From Shewanella oncorhynchi (GTDB lineage Bacteria; Pseudomonadota; Gammaproteobacteria; Enterobacterales; Shewanellaceae), in the NCBI RefSeq assembly GCF_012584455.1, contig NZ_JABAEB010000001.1, forward strand, positions 62,001 to 126,000: a stretch of 64,000 bases of DNA, given 5' to 3'. Each line of letters starts with the position of its first letter. Within the stretch, counting starts at the first letter, position 1. The position numbers and the translations under genes were made by a program. Under the pieces are notes generated by a model that saw nothing but the letters and a program-made list of their open reading frames with translations, was not told the DNA's origin and made no database searches. This document shows, piece by piece, positions 24,729-34,374 of the stretch.

Positions 24729-25700
24729 TTACTTGCCCCGGCGCACACTGCGGGTCGTGCGATTGCTGGAATTGCGGAAACTGCTGTCTTTAGCATAGTT
24801 AGATCGAAACTTACTGTTCGAACTCTTGCTCGCACTTGTCGTGCTGGCCTTAGGTGCGCTGGTACTTTCACGGGATAACGCCGTGCCACCAGTTCGCGGC
24901 TTAGCATAAGGGCTGTCAAAGCGCTTGCCTTGTGAGTCGAAACGTTTTTTCGTTTGTTCGAAGGTCTTATTTTGCGCATCCGCTTGTTTGGGTGAGGTAT
25001 AGCGATAACGACCTACGTCATTGTAATAGCTATAACCTCGGTTACCCGACCAACGATCGTAGGAAACTGGGCGATTGAAGACATTCGAAAACATCGAATA
25101 CATGCCATACCAAGCCCAAAACGAAGTGCCGCTCGAGTCGGTTTGCCAGTTACCGTAAGAGGGATTGCCGACCAGTTGACTACCAGGGCCGAAATCTTCA
25201 CCGCCATTGGCTAATGTTGCGGCCTCACGGCTAATCGCATTTACGCGAGCTAGTTTGCCGTCGGACATATCGGCGACCACGTTGACGGGATCAGACAACA
25301 TATCGTTAAACAGACTGGGATCTGCGGCTTGATAAAGATTTTCTGCTTCGGCCAGCTGTTGATCGAGATCAGCAAAGTTACTCGCCACTTTCGATTCATC
25401 TAAACGACGTTTTAGCGAGGTATACATGGGACCTTGGGTACCAGAATCCTTTGCTAATTCATCGAGTAAGGGTGCTAAATCGGGTTTCTGTTGCTTTAGC
25501 AGTGTCGTGTATTGGTTTAAGAGATTAGCGTTACGCAACTGGCCGTCATCGATCATCGTCGTGAGCGTAGCGAGACGTTGCTGTGTGAGTTGTTGATACT
25601 TCGCGATTTTATCCGGTCTGTCATCGCCACAACCCGTCAGCGATAGCGAAACGGCTAAAAAAAGTATCGATGTGAGAACACGGGTTAGCATTCCTGCCAT
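24729..25700 (-). CDS. Lipoprotein with basic low-complexity tail (unknown)
   Basis: A 323-residue predicted lipoprotein, first gene of the block. The signal peptide LTSILFLAVSLSLTGC gives lipid attachment at Cys24; the following Asp-rich GDDRPDK (Gly at +2) leaves membrane choice open. Residues 30-190 are helical. Residues about 190-230 are rich in Trp, Tyr and Phe (FWAWYGMYSMFSNVFNRPVS). The last 90 residues are Ser, Arg, Lys and Thr rich (STTSASKSSNSKFRSNYAKD) and end in RRGK, a strongly basic tail. I do not recognise a family. GGAG precedes the start at 25700. Fourteen bases separate it from the DUF350 gene. Confidence 0.65.
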   Translation of the reverse strand: MAGMLTRVLTSILFLAVSLSLTGCGDDRPDKIAKYQQLTQQRLATLTTMIDDGQLRNANLLNQYTTLLKQQKPDLAPLLDELAKDSGTQGPMYTSLKRRLDESKVASNFADLDQQLAEAENLYQAADPSLFNDMLSDPVNVVADMSDGKLARVNAISREAATLANGGEDFGPGSQLVGNPSYGNWQTDSSGTSFWAWYGMYSMFSNVFNRPVSYDRWSGNRGYSYYNDVGRYRYTSPKQADAQNKTFEQTKKRFDSQGKRFDSPYAKPRTGGTALSRESTSAPKASTTSASKSSNSKFRSNYAKDSSFRNSSNRTTRSVRRGK

Positions 25701-25898
25701 GTTTTCTCCAAAAGGTAATGAAATAAAACTCAAATACTTGCAGGCAATAATAATCCGCTTGCCCAATATGCCTGCCGCGCAGGTTATAGTACCCTTAAAT
25801 GCCACAGATAAAAGTGTAAACCTTTATTTGTGTGTTACATCAGGTAGCTGCAAGTCTCGTCGAACATAACATGATGTGGCGTCAATCTATATCATTTA

Positions 25899-25913
25899 CG
25901 ACATAATATGTCG
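25899..25913. promoter_or_regulatory. Third copy of the GACATAATATGTC palindrome, divergent promoter
   Basis: CGACATAATATGTCG, a perfect palindrome in the region between the divergent lipoprotein gene (start 25700) and glnE (start 25939). Its 13-base core is identical to 22056-22068. It lies 26 bp before the glnE start, close to where polymerase or a ribosome would load, so repression of glnE or the block is possible. Confidence 0.65.
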
Positions 25914-25938
25914 ATAGCTAAATTTGTTAGGGATTATT

Positions 25939-28794
25939 ATGACCATGCAAAAAGGCAGTAATAAGTCATTGTCTATTCTTATTAATCAAACCGCTGAACG
26001 CAATTGGCTGCGATTAGAGGAAGCATGGTCCGAAGGACTTGCGCAATTAACGCCTGCTCAGCAGCAAGAACTCAAAACGGTTTTGGGACTCAGTGATTAT
26101 GTGGCGGCTCAACTATGCCGACATCCCGAGTGGATCGCTATGCTGTTTGCGGGCGATTTAAGCCTGATTGATCGTAAAAACTTTGATGTTGATTTACATG
26201 AAGAACTGGCTAGCACGACCACTGAGGAGATGGCTAAAACCACCCTGCGACGGTTTCGTAACTATCAAATGGTGCGTTTAGCTTGGCGTGACTTTTTAGA
26301 CTATGCCAGTTTAGAGGAATCCTTGCTTGATCTGTCGGCGCTAGCCGAAGCGTTAGTAATCTGCGCCCGCGATTGGCTCTATAAAGATATGTGCGCTCAA
26401 TATGGCACGCCGATGGACAAAGAAGGGAATCCGCAACCGCTACTGATTTTAGGCATGGGCAAGTTAGGCGGCCGCGAGCTTAATTTCTCCTCCGATATCG
26501 ATTTGATTTTCACGTTTCCTGAGCATGGCGAAACCGTCGGCGGTCGTCGCAGTTTAGATAATCAACAATTCTTTATCCGCATGGGGCAAAGGCTAGTGAA
26601 CTTGCTCGATCAAGTCACAGTCGATGGTTTCGTGTTCCGCGTGGATATGCGTTTGCGCCCCTACGGTGAAAGTGGCCCCTTGGTGGTGAGTTTTAGTGGT
26701 CTTGAGGATTATTACCAAGAACAAGGGCGAGATTGGGAGCGTTATGCCATGGTCAAGGCGCGTGCGCTCGGGCCTTGGAACCATTTCTCCGATGAACTAC
26801 ACAGCCTCCTGAGACCCTTTGTGTATCGCCGTTATATCGACTTTTCGGCAATTGAATCCCTGCGGAAAATGAAGCAACTCATCGCGCAAGAAGTGCGGCG
26901 CCGTCATTTGACCGACAATATTAAACTCGGTGCAGGCGGTATTCGTGAGGTCGAGTTCGTGGTGCAAAGTTTTCAATTGATCCGTGGCGGCCGTGAGCCT
27001 GCGTTGCGTCAGCAGAGTTTATTCGGTGCTATCGATACGCTTTACAGCTTAGGGCAGTTTGAATATTTGGCGGTGGATGAGCTTAAACACAGTTATTTAC
27101 TGCTGCGCCGGGTTGAGAATCTGCTGCAAGCCATTGACGATAAACAAACCCAAACCTTACCGAATAATCCATTGGATTGGGCTCGATTGTGCCATGTACT
27201 CGATATGGCTAATGAGGTTGATTTACGCACTCATATTGAAGCGGCAATGAGCAAAATCCATCGTCATTTTAAAGCCACAGTGGGCGGCGAAGAGGGCGAA
27301 GAAAAAGCTGAACATTGGACGACGCAGCTGTGGAACATGCAAGACCTTGATGATGGGATCGCGTTGTTGGCCGAACAGCAAATTGATGATGACAAGCTGT
27401 GCCCTATGCTCAGCAGTTGGCGCGAAACAGTGACTAAGCGTTCGATTGGTCCACGCGGGCGAGAAACCTTAGATAAATTAATGCCAAGATTATTGGAAGA
27501 ATTGATTAATCAACAGAGTCCATCGTCAGCTTTTGAGCCCGTGTCTAAGGTGCTGGAGCAGATTTTAACTCGCACCACTTACCTTGAGCTTTTGTGTGAA
27601 AACCCTGGTGCGCGGCAGCAGTTAGTGAGCTTGTGTTGCGCCAGTCCTTGGATTGCCGCGCAGTTGGCTAAATTCCCCATGTTGCTCGATGAGCTTATCG
27701 ATCCGTCGCAGCTCTATGACACGACCTCCATCGACGATTATCCGAGCGAGCTGCGTCAGTACATGATGCGCGTGCCCGAGGATGATATGGAGCAGCAAAT
27801 GGAAGCGCTGCGACAATTTAAGCTTTCACAACAACTTAAAATCGCCGCAGCCGATGTCACGGGTGTTTTACCCGTGATGCAAGTGAGCGATCACTTAACT
27901 TTTTTAGCCGAAGCTATTATCGAACAAGTGGTGATGCAGGCGTGGCAACAGGTTTCAGTGCGCCACGGCGTGCCAGCATACCTTGAGGGCAGTGACACAG
28001 GCTTTGCCGTTGTCGGTTATGGCAAGCTCGGCGGGATTGAATTGGGTTACGGCTCCGATCTCGATTTAGTTTTCTTGTGTGAAAATAAAACAGAGAACGG
28101 CCTGACCAATGGTGATCGCCCGATTGAAGTTGGTCATTTTTACCTCAAACTCGCCCAGCGCATTCTGCATTTATTCTCGACTCGCACCACTTCGGGGGAG
28201 TTGTATGAAGTGGATATGCGCCTGCGTCCTTCTGGCGCCTCGGGTTTGATGGTCAGTGAGATTGAGCGTTTTGGCGAATACCAAGCTAATGAGGCGTGGA
28301 CTTGGGAACATCAAGCTTTAGTTCGCTCGCGTTTTGTTTTTGGCGACAATAGTTTAGCGGTTAAATTCAGTCATATTCGCGCTTCAGTATTGGAAAAGCC
28401 CCGTGATAAAGCTGAGCTGCAAAAAGCGGTACGTGAGATGCGTCAGAAGATGCGCGATCACTTGCTTAAAGTCAGTGATGGCATGTTTGATTTAAAGCAG
28501 AGTCCAGGCGGGATTGCCGATATTGAGTTTATTGCCCAGTACTTAGTGCTGGCTAATGCTCACGAGTATCCAGAGCTAACGATTTGGTCTGACAATGTGC
28601 GGATTTTTGGTGTGTTAGCTGAGCTTGAACTTTTGCCAATGATGAGTGCCCAGCATTTAACTCAGACATATTGCTTACTACGGGATGAAAATCATCGACT
28701 GACTCTGCAACAAAAGGCGGGGCAGTTACCAGTGTCAGAGGTAGAAGACCATGCTGAGCGGGTGTTAAACATTTATCGTGCTGTGCTCGAATAG
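25939..28794 (+). CDS. glnE: GlnE, glutamine synthetase adenylyltransferase/deadenylylase
   Basis: A 951-residue bifunctional enzyme that adds AMP to, or removes it from, glutamine synthetase in response to PII and glutamine. Both nucleotidyltransferase domains are visible: [19 protein letters not shown] near residue 173 (deadenylylase half) and [20 protein letters not shown] near residue 694 (adenylyltransferase half). Each has a following RLRP block ([24 protein letters not shown]). The helical linker [18 protein letters not shown] is typical. Length matches E. coli (946). Start 25939 has AGGG 7 bases upstream. It is divergent from the lipoprotein block and shares its upstream palindrome. 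Confidence 0.96.
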   Translation: MTMQKGSNKSLSILINQTAERNWLRLEEAWSEGLAQLTPAQQQELKTVLGLSDYVAAQLCRHPEWIAMLFAGDLSLIDRKNFDVDLHEELASTTTEEMAKTTLRRFRNYQMVRLAWRDFLDYASLEESLLDLSALAEALVICARDWLYKDMCAQYGTPMDKEGNPQPLLILGMGKLGGRELNFSSDIDLIFTFPEHGETVGGRRSLDNQQFFIRMGQRLVNLLDQVTVDGFVFRVDMRLRPYGESGPLVVSFSGLEDYYQEQGRDWERYAMVKARALGPWNHFSDELHSLLRPFVYRRYIDFSAIESLRKMKQLIAQEVRRRHLTDNIKLGAGGIREVEFVVQSFQLIRGGREPALRQQSLFGAIDTLYSLGQFEYLAVDELKHSYLLLRRVENLLQAIDDKQTQTLPNNPLDWARLCHVLDMANEVDLRTHIEAAMSKIHRHFKATVGGEEGEEKAEHWTTQLWNMQDLDDGIALLAEQQIDDDKLCPMLSSWRETVTKRSIGPRGRETLDKLMPRLLEELINQQSPSSAFEPVSKVLEQILTRTTYLELLCENPGARQQLVSLCCASPWIAAQLAKFPMLLDELIDPSQLYDTTSIDDYPSELRQYMMRVPEDDMEQQMEALRQFKLSQQLKIAAADVTGVLPVMQVSDHLTFLAEAIIEQVVMQAWQQVSVRHGVPAYLEGSDTGFAVVGYGKLGGIELGYGSDLDLVFLCENKTENGLTNGDRPIEVGHFYLKLAQRILHLFSTRTTSGELYEVDMRLRPSGASGLMVSEIERFGEYQANEAWTWEHQALVRSRFVFGDNSLAVKFSHIRASVLEKPRDKAELQKAVREMRQKMRDHLLKVSDGMFDLKQSPGGIADIEFIAQYLVLANAHEYPELTIWSDNVRIFGVLAELELLPMMSAQHLTQTYCLLRDENHRLTLQQKAGQLPVSEVEDHAERVLNIYRAVLE

Positions 28795-28811
28795 TGCAGT
28801 CTTTAAGGGGA

Positions 28812-28839
28812 TTAAGGCTGATACGAATTTCAGCCTTAA
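28812..28839 (+). terminator. Hairpin after glnE
   Basis: TTAAGGCTGA pairs perfectly with TCAGCCTTAA around an 8-base loop, 17 bp after the glnE stop. There is no clear T-run; assigned as a probable terminator. Confidence 0.5.
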
Positions 28840-28898
28840 CACCGCAAGAATACACCATTTAGGCTAGAGTTTAATGAGAGCAGTTAGCTGAGAGTGCC

Positions 28899-29870
28899 AT
28901 GCAATTACCTACAATTCCTGAAAACGAGCTGCAACGCTTGGCTACGTTACGGGCACTTAATGTGCTCGACACCGATGCCGAGGAACGTTTCGATCGTATT
29001 ACTCGGCTTACGCGCAGAATTTTCTCCTTGCCCATCTGTGTTGTGACCTTAGTAGATGCCGATCGGCAATGGTTTAAATCCCGTCAAGGATTGGAGGTGA
29101 CTGAAACACCTCGGGAAATTTCATTTTGTGGACATGCGATCAATCATGACGGCATTTTCATCGTGAACGACGCCCTCAAAGATCCCCGCTTTAGTGACAA
29201 TCCTCTGGTGACTGAGCAGCCGCATATTCGCTTTTACGCCGGCTATCCCCTCACCATTCACGAGCAATATCGGGTGGGTACTTTGTGTTTAATCGGTACT
29301 GAACCGCGGGATTTTACGGCTGAAGACATTGAAACCTTAACGGATTTAGGACAAATGGTAGAGGCTGAATTACTCTCTATCGCGCAAAATACCTTAGATC
29401 CCTTGACGGCTATTTCGAATCGACGTGGTTTTGAATTACTGGCCCATCAGTCACTGGCGAGTTGTCGACGTACCGAATCTGAGGCGGCCTTAGTATTCTT
29501 CGATCTCGACTTTTTTAAGGAAGTGAATGACAGCTTTGGTCACCTAAAGGGCGATCAGGTGTTATATGATTTTGCCCATATCTTAATGACCGCTTTTAGG
29601 GAGTCGGATGTGATCGCAAGGCTTGGCGGCGATGAGTTTGTGGTGCTGCTAAGTTTTGTGCATAGCGATACAGTCAATCGGGTTATCGAGCGTTTTAAGC
29701 AGTTACTGGAGCAATATAATCAACAGCATCCTAAGCAACATAGATTGGCGACCAGCATAGGTATCGCCCATTGGACACCGGATTCAGATATGAGCTTAGA
29801 GGATCTGTTAGATTCCGCCGATAAAGCTATGTATCAGAATAAAGCTACACATCATAGTGATGCATCTTAA
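28899..29870 (+). CDS. GAF-GGDEF diguanylate cyclase
   Basis: A 323-residue cytosolic signalling enzyme making cyclic di-GMP from two GTP. Residues about 20-160 form a GAF sensor: ERFDRITRLTRRIFSLPICV, VDADRQWFKSRQGL, EISFCGHAI. Residues about 160-320 form the GGDEF domain: FFDLDFFKEVNDSFGHLKGD and the active site RLGGDEFVVLL. An inhibitory I-site RxxD (RESD) sits five residues before GGDEF, so product inhibition is expected. No membrane segment. It lies about 100 bp beyond glnE and is probably transcribed separately. Confidence 0.9.
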   Translation: MQLPTIPENELQRLATLRALNVLDTDAEERFDRITRLTRRIFSLPICVVTLVDADRQWFKSRQGLEVTETPREISFCGHAINHDGIFIVNDALKDPRFSDNPLVTEQPHIRFYAGYPLTIHEQYRVGTLCLIGTEPRDFTAEDIETLTDLGQMVEAELLSIAQNTLDPLTAISNRRGFELLAHQSLASCRRTESEAALVFFDLDFFKEVNDSFGHLKGDQVLYDFAHILMTAFRESDVIARLGGDEFVVLLSFVHSDTVNRVIERFKQLLEQYNQQHPKQHRLATSIGIAHWTPDSDMSLEDLLDSADKAMYQNKATHHSDAS

Positions 29871-29886
29871 ATTGTTTACGCTTATG

Positions 29887-29925
29887 CCAATGAAAAGGTG
29901 GCAATAATGTCTCCCTTTTCATTGG
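29887..29925. terminator. Bidirectional hairpin, diguanylate cyclase and sbtA-like gene
   Basis: Perfect 12-base arms CCAATGAAAAGG and CCTTTTCATTGG with a 15-base loop, between convergent stops at 29870 and 29947. Confidence 0.7.
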
Positions 29926-29946
29926 ACTTTATTCGGCGAAGAAGTA

Positions 29947-30906
29947 CTAAGCTGTAATGAGCGTTACCCAATGTTGATATAAGGGTAAGCCAATTAGCAC
30001 GTTAACCGGAAATGTGATCCCGAGTGAGGCTAGCATAGCCAGCCCTATATTGGCTTCGGGGATTGCGGCACGAATGGCAGCTGGCGCTGCGATATAAGAT
30101 GCGCTGGCACTTAATGCCGCTAACACTAAAATGCTGCCTGAAGGTAAGTCCAGCCAAACACCTACACCAATACCACACCAAGCCAATACAAAGGGCGCTA
30201 CGGCGGCAAACATTAATAACCGCCATTGTTTAAGTGGTAGCGGCAAACAAACTTTGGCCGTTACTAAGCCCATTTCCAGTAAAAATAATGCCAGTAAAGT
30301 TTTGAATCCGCCTAGTAGCACAGGTGTAAGCGGCGCAAGTCCCGTTGGGCCGTAAAGCCAACCTATCACCACACCGCCAAGGAGTAAGACAACGCCACGA
30401 CTGGTTAAGGCTTCGTGCAACACGCTCGATTGTGATTCATTCTTAGATGATGTTTCAATTGCTTTTTTGGCACTTAAGTATCTGTGTAACCAGAGCATTA
30501 CGACAATAGCAGGTAGTTCCAGCAGCACGAGATACAGGGTCGTTTCTGGCCTTAAGATCAGCCCAGATTTTTCAACCATAGCCATCACCACCGCAAAGGT
30601 TCCCGCACTGACGGAGCCGTAATGGGCGGCAATACTAATTGCATCGGTATGGCCAATGCGAACCAGCCGGGTTAGTACAGGGTATAAGGCCAAGGGGATA
30701 ATCAAACCTAAGGCAACAACTGCTAACAGCTCAGTGATCACTAAGTTTTGAGTGTGACCGTGGAGCGCCATTCCGCCCTTTAAACCTAAGGTAAGCATTA
30801 ACAGTATGGATAGGGTTTCGTAGATCGCGGGTGGGACTTTAAGATCTGACTTCACAAGGCCAGCTAACAGGCCTAAGGCGAAAAATGCAATGACAATATC
30901 GGGCAT
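29947..30906 (-). CDS. SbtA-type sodium-dependent bicarbonate transporter family protein
   Basis: A 319-residue inner-membrane protein with about ten helices, starting MPDIVIAFFALGLLAGLVKS and then DLKVPPAIYETLSILLMLTL with GLKGG, the block that identifies the SbtA (DUF897) family. AAHYGSVSAGTFAVVMAM and the second-half equivalent SASASYIAAPAAIRAAIPEA reflect the inverted repeat. In cyanobacteria SbtA imports bicarbonate with sodium; no PII-like SbtB partner is next to it here. Substrate in this organism is therefore inferred. It is divergent from a LysR gene which probably controls it. Predicted start 30906, ATG. Confidence 0.83.
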   Translation of the reverse strand: MPDIVIAFFALGLLAGLVKSDLKVPPAIYETLSILLMLTLGLKGGMALHGHTQNLVITELLAVVALGLIIPLALYPVLTRLVRIGHTDAISIAAHYGSVSAGTFAVVMAMVEKSGLILRPETTLYLVLLELPAIVVMLWLHRYLSAKKAIETSSKNESQSSVLHEALTSRGVVLLLGGVVIGWLYGPTGLAPLTPVLLGGFKTLLALFLLEMGLVTAKVCLPLPLKQWRLLMFAAVAPFVLAWCGIGVGVWLDLPSGSILVLAALSASASYIAAPAAIRAAIPEANIGLAMLASLGITFPVNVLIGLPLYQHWVTLITA

Positions 30907-31044
30907 GGGTATCTCATTAAGTTTGACTTTTAAGCGGTGTAAAACGCGCTTGCTTGTCGAGTGATCCTGATGGCTGGTGATTTTGGACCTAATTAGTTAT
31001 ATTGAAAAATAAATTGTTTACCACCTAGGTATAGATAATTGTCT
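30907..31044. promoter_or_regulatory. Divergent promoter region, sbtA-like gene and LysR gene
   Basis: About 140 bp between divergent starts, the usual place for LysR operators. No single dominant T-N11-A palindrome stands out by eye; AT-rich sequence at 30992-31015 could hold the promoter. Confidence 0.4.
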
Positions 31045-32043
31045 ATGGATAAGCGTTCGTCATCGACTCAGCTTAAATTGCGGCATTTGAGTTTTCGGTT
31101 ACTGCAGGTGTATGTGCAAGTGGTGCGGTTAGGTAATATTTCCGCAGCGGCGAGGGCATTGCATTTAACTCAACCCACAGTGTCATTACAGCTTAAAAAA
31201 CTGGCCGATGTGTTGGGCGAGCCATTACTCGAGAGTCGTGATGGCCGCATGTTACCGACCTTGATTGGTAATGAGTTGTACCGCGCAGCCTGCGATACCT
31301 TGAGTCGTTTTGAGGATTTCGATGCTTTTATGCAGCAGGCTAAAGGTGGCAGTGTCGGTCACATTAATATCGGTATTGTCACTACCGCAAAATACGTGTT
31401 ACCACGGATTTTAGGGGCATTTTATCGGCAGTTTCCACAGGTTAAAGTGACCTTAAACATTGGTAACCGTGCCCATGTATTAGGCAGATTTGAACGTCAA
31501 GAAGATGATTTATACCTGTTCAGTCATCCTCCAAGTGGCGATAACGTGTTATCTGCACGCATCATTAAAAATCCGCTGCAACTGATTGCACCAAAGGAGC
31601 ATTGGGCTGTGGGTCGTGAACAAGTGAATTTTAACGAGCTTAAAAATGAGCGTTTTATCGTTCGCGAACCGGGATCAGCCACCCGCTTAATGTTCGAGTC
31701 TTGGTGCAGCGGCCAAGGCATCACGCTCGGTGACACTATGCAAATCGAGAGTAATGAGGCGATACGCTTGAGCGTCGCGTCGGGCTTAGGTTTGTCGGTG
31801 ATTTCGGCGCATACCTTGCAAGAAGGGCTCGAAAAACCTGCAATTCTAACTGTTACGGGTTTTCCGCTCGAAAGTAACTGGTATCTAGTTGGCCGTAAAG
31901 ATCGCCGTTTGCCCTATGCCGCCATGCAACTGGTGGACTTTATGGCGGCGCATTTGGTCGAGTGTATCGAGCCAGAATGGGTTGCCACTGATATCAGTGA
32001 ACTGGCTATGCACTTTAATCATGCACCGCAAACTCGGTCCTAG
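31045..32043 (+). CDS. LysR family transcriptional regulator
   Basis: A 332-residue LTTR. The N-terminal winged HTH reads FRLLQVYVQVVRLGNISAAA followed by RALHLTQPTVSLQLKKLADV. The effector domain follows from about residue 95 (GHINIGIVTTAKYVLPRILG) with the FPQVKVTLNIGN strand. It resembles CbbR/CmpR-type regulators in its FIVREPGSATR block, consistent with divergent control of a bicarbonate transporter. The start has little ribosome-binding sequence; an in-frame TTG two codons earlier is an alternative. Effector unknown. Confidence 0.88.
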   Translation: MDKRSSSTQLKLRHLSFRLLQVYVQVVRLGNISAAARALHLTQPTVSLQLKKLADVLGEPLLESRDGRMLPTLIGNELYRAACDTLSRFEDFDAFMQQAKGGSVGHINIGIVTTAKYVLPRILGAFYRQFPQVKVTLNIGNRAHVLGRFERQEDDLYLFSHPPSGDNVLSARIIKNPLQLIAPKEHWAVGREQVNFNELKNERFIVREPGSATRLMFESWCSGQGITLGDTMQIESNEAIRLSVASGLGLSVISAHTLQEGLEKPAILTVTGFPLESNWYLVGRKDRRLPYAAMQLVDFMAAHLVECIEPEWVATDISELAMHFNHAPQTRS

Positions 32044-32104
32044 CACTCTTGAGTCTCGCTTGTATTATGGAAGCTTTATTAAACTAGATCATAGCGTTAT
32101 GCAT

Positions 32105-32144
32105 TGAGGGTAACTGTTGAACACATCTTGCGCCATTACCCTCA
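32105..32144. terminator. Hairpin between LysR gene and chemoreceptor gene
   Basis: TGAGGGTAA pairs with TTACCCTCA around a 22-base loop between convergent stops (32043 and 32167). The loop is large and the T-run is absent, so termination is only probable. Confidence 0.4.
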
Positions 32145-32166
32145 GATTCCATTATAAAGCGATACT

Positions 32167-33792
32167 CTAGACTTTAAATCGCGTCAGTAGATTGTTCAGT
32201 TCAACGGCGAGTCTTGAGAGTTCATGTGCCGAGGCACTGGTTTGCTGTGCCCCCGCAGCACTTTGGCTGGCAAGATCACTAATATTCACAATGTTTTTAT
32301 CGACCTCACGTGCGACTTTCGCTTGCTCTTCGGCGGCGCTTGCGATGACCATGTTGCTGTTATTCATCGTACTGATTTGACGATTTATCGTGTTTAATGC
32401 ATCCCCTGCCAATCTTGCGACTGAGAGTGCCTGTTCAGCCTTTTGACCGCTGTGCTGCATCGACTGCACAGCCGTTTCGGTGCCGTGCTGGATTTTGTTA
32501 ATCATGTCTTCAATTTCACGGGTCGAGGACTGAGTGCGATGGGCTAGGGCACGAACTTCATCAGCAACAACCGCAAAACCACGGCCTGTATCGCCCGCTC
32601 GCGCCGCTTCAATGGCTGCGTTTAGGGCCAGTAAATTCGTTTGCTCAGCAATGGCGCGGATCACATCGAGAACTTTACCTATATCCCTCGCTTGAATCGC
32701 TAAGGTTTGAACAACCTGTGAACTTTGCGTCACATCCTGATTCATGTCGATAATGGCTGCGACAGTCTGATCTACCTGTTTTTTACCTAATTCGGTACTG
32801 CGGGCGGTTTCTTCAGAGGCTTCTGAAGCGAGCACCGCCGTATTGGCTACTTCATCCACTGCCGAACTCATTTCGGTAATCGCAGTTGCCGCTTGCTGTA
32901 TTTCATCATTTTGTTGCTGTATGCCGCGGGAAGCATCTTCAGTGACTGAATTGAGTTCTTCGGCGGCGGAGGCGAGCTGGCTAGAGGAGTTTGCTATATG
33001 GGATAAAGTGTCGCGCAGATTTTGCTGCATTTCAGCTAATGATTGCATCAGTTGACTGGTTTCATCTTTACCCTCTGTGCTGATTTTCTGCGTTAAATCC
33101 CCCCTTGCGACTGCCACTGAAATGCCTACAGCTTCCTTCATTGGCTGCACGATACTGCGAGTTAAAAATATTGCCACTACAAATGCAGCGATTAAGGAGC
33201 CCACTATCATAATGCTGTTTAGCCATTTACTCTCGTCGTAGGCTTGTGCAGTTATTTGACCTTGTTCCTTTGCATATTCAGTATTCAAGCTGCCAATGCT
33301 AATGAGCGTCTTTGTCATTTTTTCGGCTTGCACTATCATGACATCATCCATGATCCGTTTAGCTTCGGCTGCATCATTCGCCTGTAGCTTGCTGATCATC
33401 TCATCTTGATGCTTTAAATACAGATCAAGGCTGCCACTAAATTCTTGATAGAGCTCCTGCTCACCTGGCAGGCTAATTAAAGGCTCATAGTTTTTTTGAT
33501 CCGTTTTAATACTCTGGCGGATTTGCCTTAATGTATCGAGTCCTTTGTTAAGTTCTGCTGCCGAATTTGCTAATAACAGGCGAAATGTAAACACCCTAGC
33601 GCGCATCACATTGAGGTTGATGCTCGACAGACTGACCAGCGTAGGTAGGGTATTATCTTCAATTTCTTCTGCAGTGGATCGCATGGATGACATTGTCTGT
33701 AATGACATGATTCCTTGAAGTAGCAACACAAGAGCAAGTAATCCAAACGCAGCAATTAATCGTGAGCCAATCTTAAATTGTCGTAACCACAT
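32167..33792 (-). CDS. Methyl-accepting chemotaxis protein
   Basis: A 541-residue transmembrane chemoreceptor. TM1 at about 10-30 ([20 protein letters not shown]), periplasmic four-helix-bundle sensor at about 35-190, TM2 at about 192-212 ([20 protein letters not shown]), HAMP at about 213-265, and a signalling hairpin whose tip is [20 protein letters not shown] followed by [20 protein letters not shown]. Heptad methylation helices with Ala/Gln/Glu patterns flank the tip. It should signal through CheA and CheW to the flagellar motor. Ligand unknown. No CheB/CheR-binding pentapeptide is seen at the C-terminus (ends LLTRFKV). Confidence 0.94.
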   Translation of the reverse strand: MWLRQFKIGSRLIAAFGLLALVLLLQGIMSLQTMSSMRSTAEEIEDNTLPTLVSLSSINLNVMRARVFTFRLLLANSAAELNKGLDTLRQIRQSIKTDQKNYEPLISLPGEQELYQEFSGSLDLYLKHQDEMISKLQANDAAEAKRIMDDVMIVQAEKMTKTLISIGSLNTEYAKEQGQITAQAYDESKWLNSIMIVGSLIAAFVVAIFLTRSIVQPMKEAVGISVAVARGDLTQKISTEGKDETSQLMQSLAEMQQNLRDTLSHIANSSSQLASAAEELNSVTEDASRGIQQQNDEIQQAATAITEMSSAVDEVANTAVLASEASEETARSTELGKKQVDQTVAAIIDMNQDVTQSSQVVQTLAIQARDIGKVLDVIRAIAEQTNLLALNAAIEAARAGDTGRGFAVVADEVRALAHRTQSSTREIEDMINKIQHGTETAVQSMQHSGQKAEQALSVARLAGDALNTINRQISTMNNSNMVIASAAEEQAKVAREVDKNIVNISDLASQSAAGAQQTSASAHELSRLAVELNNLLTRFKV

Positions 33793-34374
33793 AAGTTAAT
33801 CGTCCCTGTATTTAAAAGAGTTCCGTTTAAGGCTGTTCTTAATATTTTCTAGCGAATACTTCGAACTAAGTGTCATGGCGCTTATTCAGAATCATGAGTC
33901 TTTAGTTGATTGCATAAACTATAGATTATATTTTTGAGCTTTTATGTTGCAGGTTGTAAATTTGATCGATTTAAACCTATAGGCTGTAAATTAGAACAAT
34001 TGAAACTAAGTTACACCGTACCTTAAAACTCAAGGTTAGCAACAGCTAGAAGCAAATTGAACGTAATGAGTCATTTGGTTGTGTGGATTGAATCGATTAT
34101 GGAGGATGGGTTTTATATTTTATGTATTTGATTTTTAATTATTATAATAGTTTTTACTGTACTAGTTTGTCTATGATTGCAGATTTTCAATTTAGGTACT
34201 TATTCATCTTTCTAGGCTTGTATCTGCAAATAGCGTATTTGACTTGTTATATTCTTAATACATGAATTATCTTGTCACTAATTGTTCCTCGAATTTTTAT
34301 CGTGATGGTTAACTTCTCGCTTATCAATATTAGGCTTTTGGTCTAACTCAACAGAGCGATAAATCGCTAATGTT
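33793..34374. other. Gene-free AT-rich stretch with imperfect direct repeats
   Basis: About 580 bp upstream of the chemoreceptor and downstream of the ZapE-like gene. It contains two 25-base imperfect direct repeats (33952-33976 and 33982-34006, 20 of 25 bases alike, period 30 bp) with core TGTAAATT. This 30 bp period is about three helical turns. No open frame is convincing. The chemoreceptor promoter must lie near its start. Confidence 0.4.
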
